A stretch of DNA of 64,000 nt, taken from Puccinia triticina (Eukaryota; Basidiomycota; Pucciniomycetes; Pucciniales; Pucciniaceae). The DNA lies in contig NC_070559.1 in the NCBI RefSeq assembly GCF_026914185.1, positions 434,001 through 498,000 of the forward strand, written 5' to 3'. Below, one piece after another: positions 57,871-64,000 of this stretch. Position numbers and translations under genes: made by a program. The notes beneath the pieces are model-generated. The model was not told where the DNA came from. It ran no database searches and was given only the letters and a program-made list of their open reading frames with translations. Positions within the stretch are counted from its first letter, which is position 1. Every line of letters starts with the position of its first letter.

Positions 57871-58066
57871 TTTTTTCTCCTGCTCTATCCCCTCATCCCG
57901 TGACCACCCCCTCCCCCGGGGAGTATGAAGACTGAATCCTTGGGGCTTTTGATCGGTGATGGGCTTTGTAGGTAAGATGGGAATCGAGAGGGTGAAAGAA
58001 GTCGCGGATACCCTGTCCTCTCTCCACCATTTACTCTGGGAAGAGAACGACCATAACCAGCCCTGA
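55485..58066 (+). CDS. IF-2B / NagB-RpiA-fold protein (eIF2B-like), N-terminus unresolved
   Basis: The core matches the IF-2B fold of eIF2B alpha/beta/delta and MtnA: IHLFTLGSSSATYEAL, then ITIAENRPLHEGVILANKLS, and GLRTCLLNAGPAGVLLLAAD with VLPNGDALCKLGSASAAY and VIILVRHDRF. Exons 55485-55596 (start unclear), 55661-55750, 55825-55873, 55942-56037, 56114-56137, 56200-56280, 56360-56555, 56645-57026, 57111-57260, 57352-57394, 57484-57823 and 57972-58066 are phase-consistent. Over 500 aa is longer than eIF2B alpha, because of an N-terminal part I do not recognise and inserts such as a Pro-rich loop (exon 11). I found no in-frame ATG for the first exon, so an upstream exon is missing. It could be a fungal-specific relative rather than a true eIF2B subunit. 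The last intron starts with 42 consecutive C. Confidence 0.7.
57829..57870 (+). repeat. 42-nt poly-C run in an intron
   Basis: An uninterrupted run of 42 C begins five bases after the donor GT of the last intron of the IF-2B-like gene and is followed by six T. Such a run is very unstable and hard to sequence, so its exact length is doubtful. Confidence 0.9.
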
Positions 58067-58239
58067 TTTCTCTCCCCCTCCCTCCCCCCTCCTATGATGT
58101 ATTTGTCCGCCATAATTGTCGTCCTTATCATCATCGTCATCTGTATGTATGTTTGTATTGCAGCCCTAATCGTAAACAGGGCCCTCGTTAGGTGTTTCTC
58201 CGAAGTTATGCTCCCTCCCTTCACAGCCGGGGGGGCAGG
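58067..58239. other. 3' flank of the IF-2B-like gene
   Basis: Probably 3' UTR; nothing else is seen. Confidence 0.4.
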
Positions 58240-58700
58240 CCGAACTTAACCCAAGTCCCGGGGCGCGAGCACCCTCCCGCTTGCGGGAGGGACTTTGTCC
58301 AACATTTGGCTTGAGGCTGCCCAGCCAAATGTTGAAAAATGCCTTCTAACCCACATATTACCACATACCCCTCTGATTTCTTCATAGCCTCTGGTACCAT
58401 TAGAATCATCTTTCATTTCTACATACTTTCATCTATTCAAACACCTGCCACCATCCCCTGAAAAATAAATTAATGTAAAAATTCCATCTGAGAGCCTTAT
58501 CTGGCCTGATGTAAGCCGGACAGCCAGTCCAGCCTAAAAGCATGAAAATGAGGTTAGACATCATCATATGTTGAAGCCCTGTGGGACTCCAGCCTGTGCA
58601 CTTGAGAGACCTGCCATTCTCAAGTTAATACTGAACAAGCCTGTGAGAGTGTGTCCACCCTTGACCTTTGGATGATCTGATGGCTTCACCTGATTGCTCT
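58240..58700 (+). repeat. Dispersed ~460-bp repeat, copy 2
   Basis: Partner of 32437-32900 in the same orientation. It starts at AACTTAACCCAAGTCCC with the CCCTCCCGC/GCGGGAGGG hairpin and loses similarity near GATGGCTT at about 58685. Confidence 0.75.
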
Positions 58701-59132
58701 CCCTAAATCCCTCCTCAAGACCCCCCCCCGGAGAGGCAATCACCCGGGGTCCTGAGGTCCAGAGTGGTGGGTTTTTTTTGGATATCTGGAACCAGGGGAG
58801 TGCCCTTGGCACTTGCACGCAAGTGCCATCTCTGACCTCAGTCATAGATTTGGTTGGATCTCAGTTATATGCGGGTTGAAAGGCAGTTTCATGTCTGCCA
58901 CAAAGTAAGTTTATATTAACTGGAATCATACCAAATGTGTTGTGCAATGTCTGCCTACAATGGATGGCATACCTGTGCTGAAAACCAGGCCAATTTATTG
59001 ATCAGGTTTACTTGATCCTCAAGCTGGACCAAAGTTCCTCGTATTTTGTGACTCCCCTTGATGACAGGTGCGTGCTGGTTGTTGGGAGAGCACCCTCAAT
59101 TAGAGATAGTCATTTGGTACCCGCGGCGGGTA
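58701..59132. other. Intergenic, no gene seen
   Basis: Includes a C run at 58720-58729 and ends in GGTACCCGCGGCGGGTA, the site of the CACTG element. Confidence 0.4.
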
Positions 59133-59178
59133 CACTGCAAGAAAAACTCTAGAAACTGCTTGCAGTTGAGATGCAAGA

Positions 59179-62100
59179 TAAAGATGGCACTTCATACGCG
59201 CGTACTTGCCACGAGTACAAGTACTTGGGCTGAAAATTGCGGATTTCAAACACCCGTACTTGCACCCGCACCCGCAGGGGCAAGTACCCGCGTAAAAGAG
59301 GCAAGTACTCGCAAGTACTTGCACTTTTTTCTCTCAAAAAAACATGTATTTCATTGTAAGGGCCTAAGTATAAACTAGTCTATCTCAATCCGTGTCATCT
59401 GTGCCTTCTGCTTGTTCTTCCTCTTTAGCTCATTATTTTGTTTTTGCTTCCATTCCCGTAATACACCTCTCTTTATCTTACCATTCTTAGAATAAAAGGC
59501 AACCGTCATTCCTCTGGTAACTGATGCCGAGTTGAGACGGTGCCTTTTGAAGGTCACATAGTCACGTCCAAAACTGAAAGCGCGCTCAACATCCACAGTT
59601 GTTGCTGTGGGAGAAACAAATGATGTTAGCAACTTAGTTATGACATGATAAAAAGGATAGAAAAACTCACCAGGACAACTGAGCACATCGAGTGCCATCT
59701 GGAGAAGACCTCCATGAGTATTACCCTTGCAACGTTGCTGAATCCACCATTTGAGGGCGTTGACCGGCATTCCTTGATCGTCAAGATGCAACCTACCCGT
59801 AAGCCAAATGTTCAGGGGATCGGATGTAGTGTTTCCTAAACGAGCCTCAGAAGCGCTTCCCAGACCTGCAAGCACACCCATTGGTGCCTTAATCAAAGAA
59901 ATAAATTCATCAGTCAAAGTTTAAAAAGTGAAAACACTGGGATACTCACCTTTCGGGGGATAGGTGGCGGTTCGCTGGTGGAAGTCGGCTGTGGTAATAG
60001 TTTGTAATGTGTTTCCCACATTTGGCGAGTGAGCCGGATGGATTCAACAATCCATTCAGGTTGCCATTTTGCGAGTTTAAAGTATTCGTCTTTAAACGAA
60101 GGGTGTAGAACTAGTAAATTGAGAAAGTCAGCTTCGTTTCATTTCTTGGAGTTGTAGAGAAAAAGACGTACCCATAGCCACTCGGTACAATGGGGAGCAG
60201 TCAGTGAGAGTGTAGTACTTATTAGTTAACTGAAGGCCGGCTCGACATGCATTTCTCAAAGCAGGTGGGTAGTCTTGCTGCTTTTTGGAAATGGCTGTTG
60301 ACAGATGACTGGTTATTTGGTCAATAAACACAACAACATGGGAGATCCGAGCAGCTCCCCGAGTTGAGACTTGGAGTGTGATTTCATAGAAAGGCTGAAG
60401 GATATCCGCGAGGTCGCCTGCTAAGTCCAGATCGTGCTTGTGAATATGGAATTTACGTGCCGTTCCGTGTCGCTTGTCTTTCTGCCAATCCAGACTTGAG
60501 CATACATGATGTTAGGAATAGAATTTTCCATGTTGAGTGAGATGGAAAAAACTCACATGGCTGCCGAACATTGGATGATACTTTTCAATTGCCCTAAGGT
60601 GGAGTTCCACCGAGTCCTCACATCTCGCTCGATGTTATGCGGCTTTGCACAATTGTGCTCCTGACAGTATTCCCTGAAAAGGGCCTTCGAGTTTGGTGAT
60701 TTGTTCAACTTTTGAGCAATGGCTCGGAACTGTGGTTTTTCAGTAAGGAACAGTTAGTTTTCAGTTGTACTGTAGGTTAGTAACAACAAGCGAGGATCAG
60801 TTGCTCACCTTGGCCAGCGCCTGTTTGCATGAATCAGAAGTGTATCGGTCCGATTCGTCTTCATCGCTCAACTCATTAACATCCTTGGTCTCCAATTCAA
60901 TCTCATTGCTATCAATAAGGTCTTTGGCAAGCATTCCCTCTTCGTCTTCAGAATCGGACTCCCCAGATTCTTGAAGTAAACTATGGCAGGATATCAGTCA
61001 TTGAGGCATTTTACTCCTATCAAGGGAGTAGACCGAAAGACCTACCTTCCAATCTCCTGATCAGATACCGATTCGTCACCATCGGATTCAGATTCTTCTA
61101 TGTTAGATAACCTGTTAGTTTTATTTTGTTTGTGGCTCCCAAACGGCCGTAAGATAACCTGAGCGATGAGGTTCAGGATATGGGCAAAACAACGAATCCA
61201 ATGCGCCGCGCCTTTGAATCGAGGCCATTTGAATTTCTGAATCTCCTCGATCATTGTATTGTTGTTTGAAGCATTGTTGGTTACAATGCCAAAGATCTGT
61301 AAGAAAAACAAACGGTCCGAGTTGCAGGCAAACAATAGCAATCACAGGAGAAAAAATGGGAAATTTACCTTGTCCTGAACACCAAACTTTTCCACCACAC
61401 GCCGGACTGTTTCAGCTAAATAAACCCCGGTGTGACGTTCTTTTAACATAATGAAATTGAGAGGCATTGCCTCTAATTCAAATCTGCTACCATTTTCTTC
61501 AACCAAGCGATAGACAACTATTCCTAACACATTGATCCCATTTGGCGACTGCCAAGCATCAAGACCTAGATATAGAGCACCCTTGTGTTCCTAAAGTTGA
61601 AGCGATTTCAGGCGATTAAGAAAACGGTCCCCAAAAAACAGTTCAAAAACAAAACTCACTTGGAGTGATTGCTTAAGGGTCTCCTGCACTGCATTATACA
61701 ACCTTCCTATGTCGCTTGATACCGTCTTTCGAGTGGGTAGGTTGTTGACAACCGTTGGGTGCATGATTGCAAGGTGTGCAGCTTCGCCAAGAGCGTAAAA
61801 TGGTCGGGCAGCTTCGGCACACCAAATAGCACAAAGCTGGGGAACCTATTGAATGGTCCAGGTCAGTCTTGTCTATGGATTACTAAAAGGGATAGGAAAA
61901 GATCAGTATTACCTCTCGTGGATCGACATCGCCAGTGCCAGATACTCCCATTGAGCCTAGTTTGTGATTTTGCTCGGTGGCTTGCTTTTTCAGGCAGCCT
62001 GCCACATGCTTGGAGAGATTTGAGGGAGAGGAATCATACATTGGGCGGCTAATGAGACTTCCACACCTGATAATCACTGGATAGTCAGTATTTTTTTAGC

Positions 62101-62941
62101 TAAGGGGTATCGGGATACCAAGAGTCACTCACTTGATACACGGGTAAGCAAGCATTCGACGTTGGTGTTTGTCGAGTTGATCAGAGAGTTGGGGAGGCTT
62201 GAAGTATCCATATGTTGCGCTGAGAGCATTTTTGTGCACTCGCAGTGCCTTTTCTAGATATTGTAAGAGGTGAGTTTGAGTCAGTGCACTGTTTATTTCA
62301 TCGGCTTGATTTTCCAGAAGTCGATTTCAAAACAACTCACCAAGCTCTTGTTCATCAGTAAGGTATTGAGCCTTTGAACTTTGGGTGTTGTCACGATCAG
62401 TACCCTCAGTAGCTGGAAGGTCGTCTTCATCATTAGAGTCGGCAACCATGTTACTATTGGCTGATTTTCCCGTTCGGATTTTCTGGCGAGGTCGTCCTTG
62501 GAGTGGTTCAGGAATGCTAGAGGCTGATGACTGAGTGGATGTAAGTCGCTTGCGGCGTCCCATGTCTTATGCTGAGTATGAGTTGGGGTGTTGACAAGGG
62601 TACTGAGGAGTCAGAGATCAGGTTACCGATTGGACCTGGGTACCCGCTGCCCTTTGCCCCCACGTGTACCTGCACGCGGGCCGAGCACGCCTCAGCGCTC
62701 GTACTGTTGGATTACGTAATCAAACAGTACGAGCGCTGAGGCGTGCTTGGCCCGCGTGCAAGTCCACCAAGCTTGGCAGGTATAGGCAAGTACTTGTACC
62801 AAGTACTTGCCAGATTTCTTGGTGAAAAAACCAATACCCGCACCCGCACCCGGCACCCGCCGCCGGGTACTTGTGACCCCAAGCAAGTACTTGCCAACAA
62901 GTAGCGGGTACCTGCCAACAAGTACCCAAGTGCCATCATTA
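59179..62941 (-). mobile_element. hAT transposon, 3,763 bp, TSD ATGCAAGA
   Basis: The terminal inverted repeats are TAAAGATGGCACTT (left) and TAATGATGGCACTT (right, read inward). The 8-bp direct repeat ATGCAAGA lies at 59171-59178 and 62942-62949. Both subterminal regions (about 59195-59330 and 62755-62930) hold many copies of CAAGTACTTG and ACCCGC, likely transposase-binding sites. The transposase gene fills the middle on the minus strand. The structure is complete, and the terminal repeats differ by only one base. Confidence 0.92.
59375..62563 (-). CDS. hAT-family transposase
   Basis: A multi-exon gene starting MGRRKRLTSTQ at 62563. A BED-like zinc finger follows (PCIKCGSLISRPMYD to HVAGC, about 62148-61990). 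The RNase H-like core has LYLGLDAWQSPNG (first Asp, near 61560) and GIVTNNASNNNTM (near 61280), where hAT enzymes normally have T-D-N. Then come HWIRCFAHILNLIAQ, an acidic segment, DVRTRWNSTLGQL and the C-terminal dimerisation domain (ALKWWIQQ, then TTVDVERAFSFGRDYVTFKR). The stop is at 59375-59377. Introns are short and the exons I read are open, so the gene looks young. The Asp-to-Asn change at the second catalytic position may inactivate it. Exact exon borders were not all resolved. Confidence 0.82.
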
Positions 62942-63069
62942 ATGCAAGAGCTCAAGGAAAGCTGTGCCTCATGCAAGAATCAAGCACTGGGTGATTCCAT
63001 GCACATTGTCTAATTTATGCAAGAGTGAGTCTAAGGTACAAAAAACTAAGTACAGGAGTTGATACCTGT

Positions 63070-63530
63070 GCAAATTGCCCTTTCATGTGCACATACCCCT
63101 TTCATGTGCATATATCCCTTTTGTATGCATTCACCCCTTTCCTAATGTGTACATAGCCCTTTATGTGCACATACCCCTTTCATGTGTGTATATCCCTTTC
63201 ATGTGCATGTATCCCTTTCACAATGTGTACATACCCCTTTCATCATGTGTTCATTACCCTTTCATGTTTACATGTCCCCTTTGAGTATTTTAGATCCCTT
63301 TTAATACCCCTTTTATCATTCAGTTTTACATACCCCTTTGATGTTTACATATCCCTTTCATGTGCAAATACCCCTTCTGCACAAACCCCTTTCATGCATA
63401 AATACCCCTTTCATGCATAAATACCCCTTTCATCATGTGTACATATCCCTTTTATTTGTTGATACACCTCCTCACATTCCCCTTTCATGCATACATATTT
63501 ATTTCATCTGTACATACCCTTTTTATGTTA
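63070..63530. repeat. 19-bp minisatellite (TTTCATGTGCACATACCCC)
   Basis: Degenerate units fill this part of the CACTG element, less uniform than at 12300-12850. Plus-strand ORFs of repeated MCTYPFHV-type residues are artefacts of the repeat. Confidence 0.88.
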
Positions 63531-63891
63531 TTCTGGCTGGTTTCAATGGTTCATGGAGTGTTTAATAGAAGAAAATGAAAGGGTGCTCAGGGGGATGCTC
63601 ATTTGCCTCAGCCTACTGCATGAGCACTACAGCATGTTCAACATTGAGATGCTGAACAAGGTACACACTCAAGGTGCACCAGCACAGAATTTGGGTGCTT
63701 GACTCCAGCTTGAGCTGAAGCTTGGTTGAAGCTTGCTGCATCTCAACTGCAAGCAGTTTCTAGAGTTTTTCTTGCAGTGGTACCTAGTACCGCTTGGCGG
63801 GTACCCCCTTTCACCCGCCTCGCACCCGCGCAGCGGTGCCGGGTGCGGTACTAGGTACCGGGTTTTGGCCAGAAAGCAGTGCGGTACCCAA

Positions 63892-64000
63892 TGTAAAGCT
63901 CAAAAGTGTTCCTGAGAACCTTTTGCTGAGTGCGGAAAGGGATGAATGAGGTTACCTCTGCCTTTCCTGGGTCACTAGACACTAAAACAAGCCCCCCCAA
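63892..64000 (+). mobile_element. Start of a second copy of the solo-LTR family
   Basis: From TGTAAAGCTC to the window edge this matches 5346-5454 with few differences. Whether it is another solo LTR or the 5' LTR of a full element cannot be seen. Confidence 0.85.

Larger units (their letters stand above)
59133..63779. mobile_element. CACTG element (TSD GTA) carrying a hAT insertion
   Basis: CACTGCAAGAAAAACTCTAG begins at 59133, and its inverse ends at 63779. GTA lies at 59130-59132 and 63780-63782. The hAT transposon at 59179-62941 lies 38 bp inside the left end. Minus that insertion, the element is about 880 bp and aligns with the copy at 12039-13028: the joined sequence TTGAGATGCAAGAGCTCAAG corresponds to TTGAGACGCAAGATCTCAAG there. 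It carries the same 19-bp minisatellite. Confidence 0.88.

Noticed and set aside
57517..57928. Poly-Pro ORFs over the C run
   Set aside because: They read through the intronic 42-C tract; the IF-2B-like exon ends at the donor just before it.

Overview
The window looks like nuclear DNA of a basidiomycete, most probably a rust fungus (Pucciniales). The reasons are host genes split by many 60-110 bp GT-AG introns, fungal families (alpha-COP, SDA1, GINS PSF1, amidase-signature enzymes, a small secreted Y-x-C protein), and a dense load of nested transposable elements. It is not prokaryotic. Species-level placement is an inference from gene and transposon style; I ran no search.

Layout. 0-9.2 kb: a long foldback element, then a dead Ty3/chromovirus retrotransposon broken by a solo LTR. 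10-14.8 kb: nested inverted-repeat elements with palindromic minisatellites. 15-18 kb: a KDZ-type transposase pseudogene and nested MITEs. 18.4-26.7 kb: a gene island holding the divergent pair alpha-COP (minus) and SDA1 (plus), both readable exon by exon. 28.3-28.9 kb: a secreted candidate-effector gene. 33.6-36.4 kb: amidase paralogue A. 36.9-39.6 kb: a compound of foldback elements nested in each other. 40.4-41.6 kb: an unrecognised 346-aa gene. 42.9-43.4 kb: a decayed BTB-like stretch. 44.2-47.2 kb: more nested elements. 48.2-49.2 kb: a DM9/DUF3421-like gene. 50.5-58.1 kb: a second gene island with amidase paralogue B (minus), GINS PSF1, a small unknown protein and an IF-2B-fold protein. 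59.1-63.8 kb: a hAT transposon of near-complete structure inside a CACTG-type element. The window ends inside another copy of the solo-LTR family seen at 5.3 kb.

How it fits together. The housekeeping genes act in unrelated basic processes: COPI vesicle coat, 60S subunit maturation, and DNA replication initiation. They sit in compact islands with short shared promoters. Between the islands, structurally similar non-autonomous elements have inserted into one another. Several insertions can be dated relative to each other because target-site duplications are intact: 8 bp for hAT-like elements, 3 bp for CACTG elements, TA for GGTGTTC elements, and GCGG at the solo LTR. The two amidase genes are an inverted duplicate pair with the same 12-exon architecture. 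Copy A has lost one splice acceptor and carries a GC donor, so it may be failing.
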